A DNA stretch of 64,000 nt from Leptospira ainazelensis (GTDB lineage: Bacteria > Spirochaetota > Leptospiria > Leptospirales > Leptospiraceae). The notes below the pieces were generated by a model that was not told where the DNA came from, made no database searches, and worked only from the letters and a program-made list of their open reading frames with translations. Numbering within the stretch: position 1 is the stretch's first letter; the number at the start of each line of letters is the position of its first letter. The position numbers were made by a program, and so were the translations under genes. Of the stretch, positions 28,163 to 36,735 are shown in pieces. The DNA lies in assembly GCF_016918785.1 (NCBI RefSeq), contig NZ_JAFFPT010000055.1:62001-126000 (forward strand), given 5' to 3'.

Positions 28163-29329
28163 CTATATAGAATGAGAGTATCTGGAATCAAGATCTCCCA
28201 TTTCATCTTCTTTGTTTTTATAATTCGTAAGATGTTCTTCTCGAAATGCCTTCGGAGATTTTTTTGTCTCTTTCAAAAATGCTCTGTGAAAAGCCGAGGA
28301 AGAACTAAAACCGACCGCCATTCCAATCGAAAGAATCGATCGATCGGGTTCGTCCAGGAGCATTACTTTTGCTTCCTTGACTCGATGATGATTGATAAAC
28401 GAATTAAAATTCATTCCCATATGTTCGTTTAAAAAAGCTGATAAATGATGTACGGAAAGTCCCATTTCAGAGGCCAAAGAAGGAAGTCTGAGTTCCTCAT
28501 CGAGATGGATTTTTTCGTTTTGCATCAACTCGTTCAGCTTACTTTCTACTTTTTCTATATTCAAGTCTTCTAAAAGAGATCTTTTTTCTAAATTGGAATC
28601 TCTTTGTTCGAAATTCTTCTCTAAAGTCAGTTCCCTCGAAGAGACGTTTCCTTTTGAGAATTCGTCGTTTGCTCTTTGAAGATCCGCGACAATCGGAATA
28701 AATTCGCTCAAAATAATCGGGGAAAGGATCAAAAAGTAATAATTGATCGTGTTAATGGGCTCGATGATCTTAGCGCCTTCAAAATATCGAATCACTTCGG
28801 TCAATTTTATCACGAGTAATACGCTGATCGCAGGAAGAATTTTGTAGATAGTCCCGCGATTTTCCGAGGAGCGCAGCGGCACCAAAACCTGAAAAAGCAA
28901 ATACGCGAAGAACAAAAAGCTTCCTAATGAAATCATTTCCGATAAGTTAGGAATCTTAAATTCATCCAATAGATCCCACACCACGACAATGGCGGCAGTC
29001 GCCGCAAAACTTCGAAGGAGCAGCTTTCTCAACGCGGAAAAATCCCCGTCGTTGATCTGAGTATTTCCATTCTTCGCCGTCATAGTAAGATTCATAAAAA
29101 AGAAAATTACCGTTACAGAGAAAAAGGCATAAAAATACTGAGCCAACTTTTTTGCGAGAGCATACTCAGTGATAAAAATAGTAGCCGTAAACGACCAGAA
29201 AAGAGAGGCCATCAAAAAAAACAGCACAGACGTACCAAACCTTTTGTTACGATCCCTCTTAAACAGTCCAAAGGCCGCGATGATAAAATAGAGCATCGCA
29301 GCTAAAGAGTAATATTTAACCTCTTCCAC
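28163..29329 (-). CDS. AraC-family regulator with N-terminal membrane domain
   Basis: A 388-residue protein. The N-terminal half has six or seven hydrophobic helices (residues 7-225), an arrangement found in many Leptospira membrane AraC proteins. A charged linker follows, then a C-terminal AraC DNA-binding domain from about residue 270: L-P-S-L-A-S-E-M-G-L-S-V-H-H-L-S-A-F-L-N (first helix-turn-helix), I-G-M-A-V-G-F-S-S-S-S-A-F-H-R-A-F (second) and K-S-P-K-A-F-R. It probably reads a membrane or external signal. Its place between DUF1554 and DUF1566 surface proteins suggests it may control them, which is inference from position. Confidence 0.88.
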   Translation of the reverse strand: MEEVKYYSLAAMLYFIIAAFGLFKRDRNKRFGTSVLFFLMASLFWSFTATIFITEYALAKKLAQYFYAFFSVTVIFFFMNLTMTAKNGNTQINDGDFSALRKLLLRSFAATAAIVVVWDLLDEFKIPNLSEMISLGSFLFFAYLLFQVLVPLRSSENRGTIYKILPAISVLLVIKLTEVIRYFEGAKIIEPINTINYYFLILSPIILSEFIPIVADLQRANDEFSKGNVSSRELTLEKNFEQRDSNLEKRSLLEDLNIEKVESKLNELMQNEKIHLDEELRLPSLASEMGLSVHHLSAFLNEHMGMNFNSFINHHRVKEAKVMLLDEPDRSILSIGMAVGFSSSSAFHRAFLKETKKSPKAFREEHLTNYKNKEDEMGDLDSRYSHSI

Positions 29330-29932
29330 ATCCGAATCCTTAAGTAGTTATTTATTTGTATTTTTACCAGATATTTTGGTAACAAAGCGATTCCGAGCCT
29401 TTGCTCATTTTTTTTAATTCTTGAGAATTATAAATCGTCACTTCCCAAAAAAAAATAAAAATTGTTTTCCTCTGTTCCCAATCAATACGGTACCCAAACC
29501 AAAGAATGCCAAAAAAGTGTCCAAAAAGAGGGAAAAATGAAAACTTACTGATTTATAGGAAAAGTTATTGAATAATAACTCAACAGACTTGCAAAAAAAA
29601 ATGAGAAGAGCGTAATTCTCTCGGTTTCGCTCCGAAAGAAAACGACATCATCCGAAATGCCCTCCTAACGTGAAAATCTTTCCGATTTTTAAATCGGAAA
29701 GGGAAAATCGGAAAAACACATTTTCCACACAGATTCAAAATAAAATTCAAAGCTTTTTCAACAGCTTTGACCTATTCATACGATTCAAAATACGCTTTCT
29801 GCACGTGTTTCCCTTATTTATAAGCAGAGAATTCCTCAATTATAGGCGGTGACGCATTACTCGAAAAAAAGAAGTAAATTAACTCCACATCACTCAAATT
29901 TTGCGGATGTAAATGTTGTGGAGGATCTTCTC
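29330..29932. other. divergent intergenic region with inverted repeats
   Basis: A 603-bp space between the divergent AraC and lipoprotein genes. Visible structures are AGTTATT GAAT AATAACT at 29563-29580 and a 10-bp perfect inverted repeat (TTTCCGATTT/AAATCGGAAA) at 29679-29700, about 230 bp before the lipoprotein start. A reading frame extends upstream of 29933 to 29849 but has no ribosome site. No gene is recognised. Confidence 0.5.
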
Positions 29933-32143
29933 ATGATCAAACAAAGAAAGAAACAACATGCGAAAATTAAAAAAGAAACTCGCGTTTTATATATTCTTAG
30001 CTTGAGCATAAGTCTATTTTTCGTATTTCTAAATTGTTTGCCGGGAGAAGGCAAGAAAGGAATGAACTTTTTCTTTCTTCCAAGTTCGAGCATTTCTTTT
30101 CCCGGAGGAGATTCTTCCAGTGGAAATTCGGCGCCGGCGCTCCCTCCCGTAGCTCCGACAGGCGTCATTACCTATTCCTCCCCGACTACTTTATACGTGA
30201 GCGGCTCAGGAGTCGCAGGAACCATCGCTTATTATGATATTTCCTGGTCCGCCGATATGAACGGACAATATGATCTCCGTTTCGGTGCGAGTAACTGTTC
30301 CGATGGAACCGTGAATACGAATTCAACCGCAACCGCTTCCACATCGATCACAAATCGAATCCAAGCAAGTGATCTTGCCGTAGGAACCAATTCAGTTAAA
30401 CTCTGTTTGAAAAGCTCCGACGGCGTTTCTAATTGGGATACGAAGAGCATCAGCGTGATCCGGGACGACTCCGCTCCTTCCATCGCATTTTCACCTGCGG
30501 CCGGAACTTATGGAGCTTCCATTCCAAATATTACTCTTACCTGCACCGATACGGGATCCGCAGGATGTCTTGCTATGACTTATAGAAACGACGGAACAAA
30601 CCCGACGATCAACACCGACGGAACCGCGCCCGCCGGCTCTACCGTATATTCTGCGGCGTTTGCAATCCCGAACAATGCCACAACCGATGTTAAGGTAATC
30701 GCGATTGATAAGGCGGGAAATAAAAGCGCCGTAAGCACGAGTCAGTACGTAGTTGCGGTGGGAAATCCGACGATTACGATCAATTCGGTGTCAAAAAGTT
30801 TTTTGCGGACGGCTGACAGTAGCGTGATCAAATGGCAATCCGATATCGCCGGAAACTACGAACTTCGATTGGGAGGAACCAATTGTACCGCCGGAACTAA
30901 CGGAACGGCTCTTACTCCCGCCATTACGGGAAGCGCTGCGGCGGCGACCGAGATCACTTCCACAATCCCGGGTTCCACTTTAGCAGTCGGAGCCAATACC
31001 GTTCGAGTTTGTCTTACTACATCCGGGAGCAATGTGGGTCACAATTCATCCTCTTTGACTATCGACAACACTGCACCTACCGTGAGCACCGCTACTCCTG
31101 CGAATAACACTACCAGTTTGAGCGTGGATCAAAATAACTTTGTAATCGTTTTTAGCGAAGCGATGGACAAAAGTACAACCCCGCTTCCGGAACATCACGA
31201 CAGCGGTGTGAGTGGAAATCCGACAATCGCTTGGCCTACTATGACCGGATCTTGGTCGACGGATGGACTGACCTATACGGTTGCACTCAACAGCAAACTG
31301 CCGGAGTTTCACAATTTCTATCTGCTCTTTAACGATTCCGACTTTAAGGATAGAGCTGGGAATGTCGTTACGGGAGGTTTTGTTGTTTCGAATAAAATCA
31401 GACTCAATTACCGTTCCGACGTTGAAACAGATCCGACTCTGATTTCGAGAACTTTGCAAAACGTTTGTTACGATGTTTCCGGCAATGCGGTCCCTTGTGC
31501 TTCTTCCGGACAAGACGCGGAGTTCAATTCTGCAACACCTTACGGTTTGGGAACTCCAACGACCTTAGCGGGATATCCGAACGACTACGTTACGCAAGAC
31601 ACCCTAAACGGAAAATTTTGGAAAACTTGCCCGCCCGCCTTTGTTTGGTCCGCCGGCACTTGTGTACAAGATGGGGTAGATCCTTACAACGTTAACCTCG
31701 TTGCTTTGGGCATCGCGGCTGTCATCGATTTGACTTGGGGTCAATCCCTGACCTATTGCCTGCAATTGAATCTGGACAACGCAGGCGCTGGCTTTGCAGG
31801 TAAAAAAACTTGGAGACTCCCGACGTTGAGCGAGCAAATGGGTATTTTGACCTATGACGGCGGCGGAACCAATCTTGGAAACGAAACGGTTCCGGCTTCG
31901 AGCTTCCCTGGATTTATTAGAAACAACTATCAAAGATATTGGACTTCCACAAATGCAGTCAGCTCATCCATAGCGAACGGAATTACAGGATCGGATTTTG
32001 CGAATGGAGCCAACGCATGGGGCGCTTGGCAGATCTCCGTCTTCGGAGGAGGCGCACATCTCAACAACAAGGGTAAGAATTATTCTTGGGGGAATTACTG
32101 GATGAACAAATACGCGACTCTTGCGATGTGTGTCGCGGATTGA
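29933..32143 (+). CDS. large lipoprotein with Ig-like repeats and C-terminal DUF1566 domain
   Basis: A 736-residue surface lipoprotein from the ATG at 29933, which has GGAGG 8 bp upstream. The lysine-rich signal peptide ends in V-F-L-N-C. After a Ser/Gly/Pro-rich spacer come two similar Ig-like blocks with W-S-A-D-x-N-G-Q-Y-D-L-R and W-Q-S-D-I-A-G-N-Y-E-L-R, a chitobiase/C-terminal-type repeat (Y-R-N-D-G-T-N-P-T-I...V-I-A-I-D-K-A-G-N-K-S), and an SbsA/Big_5 Ig domain (V-I-V-F-S-E-A-M-D). The last 200 residues are DUF1566, a lectin-like fold (K-T-W-R-L-P-T-L-S-E, R-Y-W-T-S-T). Probably an adhesin-like surface protein. A second DUF1566 gene follows after 14 bp. Confidence 0.85.
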   Translation: MIKQRKKQHAKIKKETRVLYILSLSISLFFVFLNCLPGEGKKGMNFFFLPSSSISFPGGDSSSGNSAPALPPVAPTGVITYSSPTTLYVSGSGVAGTIAYYDISWSADMNGQYDLRFGASNCSDGTVNTNSTATASTSITNRIQASDLAVGTNSVKLCLKSSDGVSNWDTKSISVIRDDSAPSIAFSPAAGTYGASIPNITLTCTDTGSAGCLAMTYRNDGTNPTINTDGTAPAGSTVYSAAFAIPNNATTDVKVIAIDKAGNKSAVSTSQYVVAVGNPTITINSVSKSFLRTADSSVIKWQSDIAGNYELRLGGTNCTAGTNGTALTPAITGSAAAATEITSTIPGSTLAVGANTVRVCLTTSGSNVGHNSSSLTIDNTAPTVSTATPANNTTSLSVDQNNFVIVFSEAMDKSTTPLPEHHDSGVSGNPTIAWPTMTGSWSTDGLTYTVALNSKLPEFHNFYLLFNDSDFKDRAGNVVTGGFVVSNKIRLNYRSDVETDPTLISRTLQNVCYDVSGNAVPCASSGQDAEFNSATPYGLGTPTTLAGYPNDYVTQDTLNGKFWKTCPPAFVWSAGTCVQDGVDPYNVNLVALGIAAVIDLTWGQSLTYCLQLNLDNAGAGFAGKKTWRLPTLSEQMGILTYDGGGTNLGNETVPASSFPGFIRNNYQRYWTSTNAVSSSIANGITGSDFANGANAWGAWQISVFGGGAHLNNKGKNYSWGNYWMNKYATLAMCVAD

Positions 32144-32157
32144 ACCAAAGGAGAATT

Positions 32158-32784
32158 ATGATGAAAACGATAAGACTAATACTACTCCTCACAATCCTCT
32201 TTGGCCTGGAGAATGGGATCACTGCAATCGGCGGCGCTTACACCGATTTAAACGATGGGACAATTCAAGACGCAGGGAATCGACTTCTTTGGAGAAAGTG
32301 TATTCGAGGTAGGGGAACTGCCGGAATGAATTACACCGATTGTGGCGCGGTAAGCGGCCCAGCGGAAACCGGTAACTGGACGAACGCCCTCAGCTATTGT
32401 AGAGGTTTAGGAACTACTCTGGGAGACGGAAGACAATGGAGACTTCCTTCGATTAAGGAATTGATATCGATCGTAGATTACAGAGTGACCGCGATGCCGA
32501 TCATCAACGCAACCTTGTTTCCAAACACTCCTCCCGGAAGATACTGGACTTCTACCAATTCCTTTGCTGCAGGAAACAGCCCAACACTTTCCGGAAACGG
32601 AAATAACGAAACAGATCCAAAACAATATGTTGCATCCGCGGAAAACGTGGATCAGCACTATAAGATTCCGGAAGGGACAAGCTACCGTTCGATGGCTTAT
32701 ATTGTGGATTTTGCAATCGGTGGAACCGTCGAATATCCGAAAGCAAACACAAACGGATACGTTCGCTGTGTAACCAGTTACTGA
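32158..32784 (+). CDS. secreted DUF1566 domain protein
   Basis: About 208 residues. Two adjacent ATGs (32158, 32161) follow AAGGAG, the second with better spacing. An N-terminal signal peptide (hydrophobic stretch to about residue 22, without a lipobox Cys) is followed by a single DUF1566 domain: D-G-T-I-Q-D-A-G-N-R-L-L-W, W-T-N-A-L-S-Y-C, R-Q-W-R-L-P-S-I-K-E-L, R-Y-W-T-S-T-N-S and a final G-Y-V-R-C-V. The same motifs occur at the C-terminus of the preceding lipoprotein, 14 bp upstream, so the two form an operon of related lectin-fold exported proteins. Ligand unknown. Confidence 0.85.
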   Translation: MMKTIRLILLLTILFGLENGITAIGGAYTDLNDGTIQDAGNRLLWRKCIRGRGTAGMNYTDCGAVSGPAETGNWTNALSYCRGLGTTLGDGRQWRLPSIKELISIVDYRVTAMPIINATLFPNTPPGRYWTSTNSFAAGNSPTLSGNGNNETDPKQYVASAENVDQHYKIPEGTSYRSMAYIVDFAIGGTVEYPKANTNGYVRCVTSY

Positions 32785-32798
32785 CTTTAGCCGTATTG

Positions 32799-32832
32799 AA
32801 AACTCTGCAGAAATCTTTTTTTGCAGAGTTTT
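32799..32832. terminator. bidirectional terminator hairpin
   Basis: AAAACTCTGCA (32799-32809) pairs with TGCAGAGTTTT (32822-32832); the 12-nt loop is T-rich. The hairpin lies between two convergent genes, 14 bp after the DUF1566 stop and 18 bp from the stop of the minus-strand lipoprotein, so it can serve both. Confidence 0.75.
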
Positions 32833-32850
32833 ATTCTATTTTTCTAATGT

Positions 32851-33465
32851 TTACTCCAAAGTGAAACAAGCATTCAGCATAAATTCGATATTCTCTTTCG
32901 AAATTAGATCCAAACGTTCGTTCCACTTTGCTACCGGAAGACTTTTGTCATCCTTTTCCAAATAACTCGCCTGCGGAATGAGAGTGTAGGTTTGATTGAT
33001 CTCGTGAACGTTCGAATTTGAAAAAGAAATCAGATTGTGAATGACGGGAACACAGGTCGTTTGCGTAGGATCACAGTATTCCACTCGCTGCTGAATGTGT
33101 CTAACGTGAATTTCGGCGTCTTTTCCGATCAACATTTTCTTTTTAGGAAATACCTTCTTAAGGGCTAAAACCAATTCTAACGCTTTCGTCAGATTTTTTT
33201 CCTTGGGAGAAGGTAAATAAACTTTCTTCCAGAGTTCATCCTGCCGATTGCGGACACAAGCCTCGTCTTCCGGATTCAAAAATTCAGGATCCATAGTTTT
33301 GGAGCAAATCTCGCGCACGGTATCGACGGAAAAAGACTCGACAACGAGAGTTTTCGCGGTTTGTATTTTTTCAATTTTATTGTGATTTTCAGGTTCTTGC
33401 GTTTGCGCTGACGAACAGGAAAACAAATGCAAAACCAAAAGGTAAAAGGAAATTCGGAACATCAT
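32851..33465 (-). CDS. small lipoprotein, function unknown
   Basis: About 204 residues from ATG at 33465 (a second ATG follows at once; AAAGGT precedes). The frame continues upstream to 33534, but the chosen start gives a clean lipoprotein signal M-M-F-R-I-S-F-Y-L-L-V-L-H-L-F-S-C-S-S, with Cys at position 16. The mature part has paired cysteines (I-C-S-K, A-C-V-R, Y-C-D-P, T-C-V-P), which suggests disulfides. No domain is recognised. It converges on the DUF1566 operon and shares its terminator. Confidence 0.7.
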   Translation of the reverse strand: MMFRISFYLLVLHLFSCSSAQTQEPENHNKIEKIQTAKTLVVESFSVDTVREICSKTMDPEFLNPEDEACVRNRQDELWKKVYLPSPKEKNLTKALELVLALKKVFPKKKMLIGKDAEIHVRHIQQRVEYCDPTQTTCVPVIHNLISFSNSNVHEINQTYTLIPQASYLEKDDKSLPVAKWNERLDLISKENIEFMLNACFTLE

Positions 33466-33963
33466 ACCTTTCGAAACAATGACTCTTCTTATTTTTTGAA
33501 TGGAATTTAAGAGAAGAATTTGGATTTTTATCAAAGCTGGCCTTTTTTGTTCAAAAATCTCCGGATTTCATTCCCATCCAATTGGAAAAACTCGTTTCCC
33601 ATCGATTTCAAAAACATCGACGTCTCCGAAAGAAATTATTGAAAGGCAAATTTTTCGGCAAAGAAAAGCAACCCCGGTATTCGTGTTGGACACGATTCAA
33701 GTTAGCCGAAATCGAAAACCGATTTTTCTTTCATCATTATTCCTTTTTCAATCCTTCCCAAAACCTTTCGATTTTATCGGAAGAGCCGCAAATCCCTGAG
33801 ATCGTTTAAACACCGGGTAAACTAGCGTTAAATACCTCGTTTTGATTTTAGAATTCAAAATTTATCATATATGGAAGATGTTATAAGGTGGGAATTTGAA
33901 ATCGGCGATTTAAGACAAAATTCATTTACGAGGTTGTTTAACGGGAAAATATAGCAGGAGAAT
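33466..33963. other. intergenic; possible orphan reading frame
   Basis: A 498-bp region before the cytochrome gene. A plus-strand frame open from 33483 to 33809 (109 codons, first usable start TTG at 33582) has codon use like neighbouring genes and a basic, aromatic C-terminal part, but there is no ribosome site and no family is recognised. It could be a decayed gene end. The stretch ACTAGCG and TTTTGATTTTAGAATT near 33826-33855 also occurs near 18989-19043. Confidence 0.35.
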
Positions 33964-34947
33964 ATGATGAAATTTTTTGGAGCCCTTTTAAAAAGAACAG
34001 CAATTGCGATCGTCTTGATCGTGATAGGCGGGCTGAGCTTTTTATATCTAAAATATCCGGACATAGGAAAAAAAGAAGAAATCAAGATCGCGCACACTCC
34101 GGAACAAGTAAGAAGAGGTGAATATTTAGTAAAAAATGTTGCCGCTTGTATGGGTTGCCACACGGGATCAAGAGAATCTCAAAAACTCTATTATCCATTC
34201 GATAAAAACATAGGAGCTGGAAATTTAAAGTTTGGGGAAGAAGAAGGTTTACCCGGAACTTTTTACTCCAGAAATATAACGCCTGCTTCAACCGGTTTGA
34301 AACACTGGACGGACACTGATATTTTTTACGCGATGACGGCGGGAGTTTCTAAAGATGGAACCCCTCTTTTTCCGCTTATGCCTTACGAAAATTATGCGCA
34401 AATGGATAAGGAAGATATCTATTCTATCATTGCTTATATCAGAACGATTCCCGCCGTTGAAAATCAAGTGGAGACATCGAAAGCAAAGTTTCCTATGAAC
34501 TTGATCATGAGAACCATACCGAAAGCGCCTAAATTCTCACAAAGGCCCGAAACGAAGGATACGATCGCTTACGGAAAATATCTGTTCACTGCTGCGTCAT
34601 GCGACGATTGCCATACACAAAAGATAAAAGGAGAACCGGTTGCAGGAATGGAACACGCAGGCGGTTTTGAATTTGTGTTGGTAACAGGTGGAAAAGTAAG
34701 AAGTGCAAACATCACACCCGATGTTCAAACAGGAATCGGCACCTGGACCAAAGAAACTTTCATCGCAAGATTTAAAGCAAGCGTCGCAAGGGCAAAGACC
34801 AATCCGGATATCAAGCCCGGAGAGTTCAATAGCCTAATGCCTTGGCTGGAATACGCTGGGATGAATGACCAGGACTTGGGAGCCATCTTCGCTTATCTCA
34901 TGAGTTCGAAGCCAATTTCGAACAAAGTTCAGATATTTGAAAAATAG
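33964..34947 (+). CDS. membrane-anchored dihaem cytochrome c
   Basis: A 327-residue protein with one N-terminal transmembrane helix (residues 10-29) and two cytochrome c domains outside the membrane. Haem-binding motifs are C-M-G-C-H (62-66) and C-D-D-C-H (213-217), each domain with a later Met that can be the sixth ligand (for example L-F-P-L-M-P-Y and N-S-L-M-P-W). It resembles the cytochrome subunits of alcohol and aldehyde dehydrogenases, which pass electrons to the respiratory chain, but no dehydrogenase gene adjoins it. AGGAG precedes the ATG. The gene is monocistronic, with a hairpin 13 bp after the stop. Confidence 0.88.
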   Translation: MMKFFGALLKRTAIAIVLIVIGGLSFLYLKYPDIGKKEEIKIAHTPEQVRRGEYLVKNVAACMGCHTGSRESQKLYYPFDKNIGAGNLKFGEEEGLPGTFYSRNITPASTGLKHWTDTDIFYAMTAGVSKDGTPLFPLMPYENYAQMDKEDIYSIIAYIRTIPAVENQVETSKAKFPMNLIMRTIPKAPKFSQRPETKDTIAYGKYLFTAASCDDCHTQKIKGEPVAGMEHAGGFEFVLVTGGKVRSANITPDVQTGIGTWTKETFIARFKASVARAKTNPDIKPGEFNSLMPWLEYAGMNDQDLGAIFAYLMSSKPISNKVQIFEK

Positions 34948-34959
34948 GCGATTTATAAT

Positions 34960-34982
34960 ACGCACAGAAATCCTCTGTGCGT
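34960..34982 (+). terminator. stem-loop after the cytochrome gene
   Basis: ACGCACAGA (34960-34968) and TCTGTGCGT (34974-34982) form a perfect 9-bp stem with a 5-nt loop, 13 bp after the stop. There is no T-run, so it may stabilise the 3' end rather than terminate by itself. Confidence 0.5.
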
Positions 34983-35195
34983 GTGTACAAAATAAGCATC
35001 GGAAGCAATTTTAGAATAAGTTATTTCCATAGAAAAAAACGACTCAAAAAATGCCTTCGCCCATAAAGCCGAAAATCTGAAATCTCAAAAACCCAGTTTG
35101 CTTACTTTTTTGTCGCAAAAGAAATTGTTTTATAACAAATACTTTTAAAATAAATCGTAAAACCATAGTTAATAGCTCTATATATCTGACAATTG

Positions 35196-35213
35196 TCGTT
35201 TTATAATAAACGA
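35196..35213. promoter_or_regulatory. TATAAT inside an inverted repeat, before the SpoIIE operon
   Basis: TCGTTT-TATAAT-AAACGA is a perfect inverted repeat with a consensus -10 hexamer (35202-35207) as its centre. If it is the -10, transcription would begin near 35214 and translation more likely at the in-frame ATG at 35252 than at 35213. No clear -35 is present, so an activator or alternative sigma factor may be used. Confidence 0.4.
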
Positions 35214-36733
35214 TGCTAATGTCCAAAAAAAACCGTATACTTATATCAGTTATGAAACGATCACTGAGACTCCAGATAATTTCGATCTATTCTTTACTGA
35301 CAGTGATCAATCTCACTTTTGTCGCAGTGATGATCTTTGAGAATCAGACGGATTTATTGATTGATAACTTTACATTGGAGTCGGATCAAATCGCCAGAAA
35401 GATTCTGAAAAAAATCGAAGGTTTAGAAACTCAAAACTACGAAGATAAAGACCAATTATCGGATATAGAGAATAAACTGCTAAGCATTGGGATTGAAAAT
35501 TTTTCAATCGTCTCCGTCGAGGACCGTTCGGTTGAAAAGTTTAAAATCAATCTCGAACATGGAGCCCCCATATCCATCGATTATCTCAAGAGCAAATTGG
35601 CGACGATTATCAACGCCAAAGAAGCGATCAACAGTTCTTACGATATCGAACTCGATTCGGAAAACTTCATCGTAAGCCTGATCTTTTATCTTACTGAAAA
35701 AACGTTTTTAGTTTCTCAAGTTCGAGTAAAAGAAATTTTAGATCGTCTCAACTCGCTCTACATTCAGTTGGGATTACTGCTTCTCTGGGGAGTTATCTTT
35801 CACATCCTTTTCGGAATTTTTCTTTATAGAAAAATTTTCGTCCGTCTTTTCATTCTAAAGGAAGTGAGCGAGACTATGGCGACGGGAGATTTAAGCGCAC
35901 GCGCGCTCTGGAACTTTTCTTCCAAAGACGAATTGGATCTTCTCGGAACCACCTTTAACGGAATGGTGGAAAGAATTTCTTCGCAGGTGGAAAGTTTAGA
36001 ATATAAAAACAATCAAATTCAAACCGAATTGGAGATCGGAAAGAACGTACAAGAATGTTTATTACCCGGTAAAAGAAGAAAATTCAATTTGATTACTTTG
36101 GATATTTTTTATAAACCGATGCGGGAAGTCAGCGGGGATATTTACGACGTAATCGAAATCAACGAAGACAGAACCGTATTCTTTCTCGCAGACGCAACGG
36201 GGCACGGTGTATCCGCTGCGCTGATAACATCCATCATCCATTACAATATAGAAAACATCATGAAGGAAACGGTAAATCCTTCCTTTATCTTTACACGTTT
36301 GAGCGAGAGGCTCTTCGATACACTACAAGGTTCTTTTTTCGCCACGGGCATTTTTGTCCTCTTCGATAAGGAAGGATACGCGTATTTCTGCAGCGCAGGC
36401 CACAACCCGATCTACTATTTTAGAAAGAATAAAGATAAAATCGTTACTCTCGATTCCACCGGCCATATTCTCGGAATCGGAATTCCGGAAGAATACCAAG
36501 TTCTGAAAATAAAAACGGAACCCGGCGATAAAATTTTAGTTTATACGGACGGAATTCTCGATGCGACCTCTCCAACGGGAGAACAATTCGGGGACGACCG
36601 CCTTCTTCAAATTTTTCAATCGAACGTACATCTGGATGCAAAAGAAATCACGTCGGTTATCAAAAAGGAAGTCGATACTTTCGCGGATCATTATCCCGAC
36701 GATGTCACGTTCGGAATTATCGAAATTCAATAA
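35213..36733 (+). CDS. SpoIIE/RsbU-type PP2C phosphatase with HAMP domain
   Basis: A 506-residue membrane sensor phosphatase. Two transmembrane helices (about residues 23-45 and 180-203) flank an extracytoplasmic sensor region; a HAMP domain (about 205-258, with M-A-T-G-D-L-S-A-R) and a short coiled coil lead to a PP2C/SpoIIE domain. Its metal-binding residues are visible as S-G-D-I-Y-D-V near 304, A-D-A-T-G-H-G-V-S-A-A near 324, Y-T-D-G-I-L-D-A near 443 and D-D-V-T-F-G near the C-terminus. Family members dephosphorylate STAS antagonists; the fourth gene of this operon is one (39167). The start may instead be ATG at 35252 (see the -10 at 35202). Confidence 0.92.
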   Translation: MLMSKKNRILISVMKRSLRLQIISIYSLLTVINLTFVAVMIFENQTDLLIDNFTLESDQIARKILKKIEGLETQNYEDKDQLSDIENKLLSIGIENFSIVSVEDRSVEKFKINLEHGAPISIDYLKSKLATIINAKEAINSSYDIELDSENFIVSLIFYLTEKTFLVSQVRVKEILDRLNSLYIQLGLLLLWGVIFHILFGIFLYRKIFVRLFILKEVSETMATGDLSARALWNFSSKDELDLLGTTFNGMVERISSQVESLEYKNNQIQTELEIGKNVQECLLPGKRRKFNLITLDIFYKPMREVSGDIYDVIEINEDRTVFFLADATGHGVSAALITSIIHYNIENIMKETVNPSFIFTRLSERLFDTLQGSFFATGIFVLFDKEGYAYFCSAGHNPIYYFRKNKDKIVTLDSTGHILGIGIPEEYQVLKIKTEPGDKILVYTDGILDATSPTGEQFGDDRLLQIFQSNVHLDAKEITSVIKKEVDTFADHYPDDVTFGIIEIQ

Positions 36734-36735
36734 TT

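Noticed and set aside
26705..32784. Diversity-generating retroelement with DUF1566 targets
   Set aside because: No reverse transcriptase, no accessory gene and no template/variable repeat pair were seen in the window.
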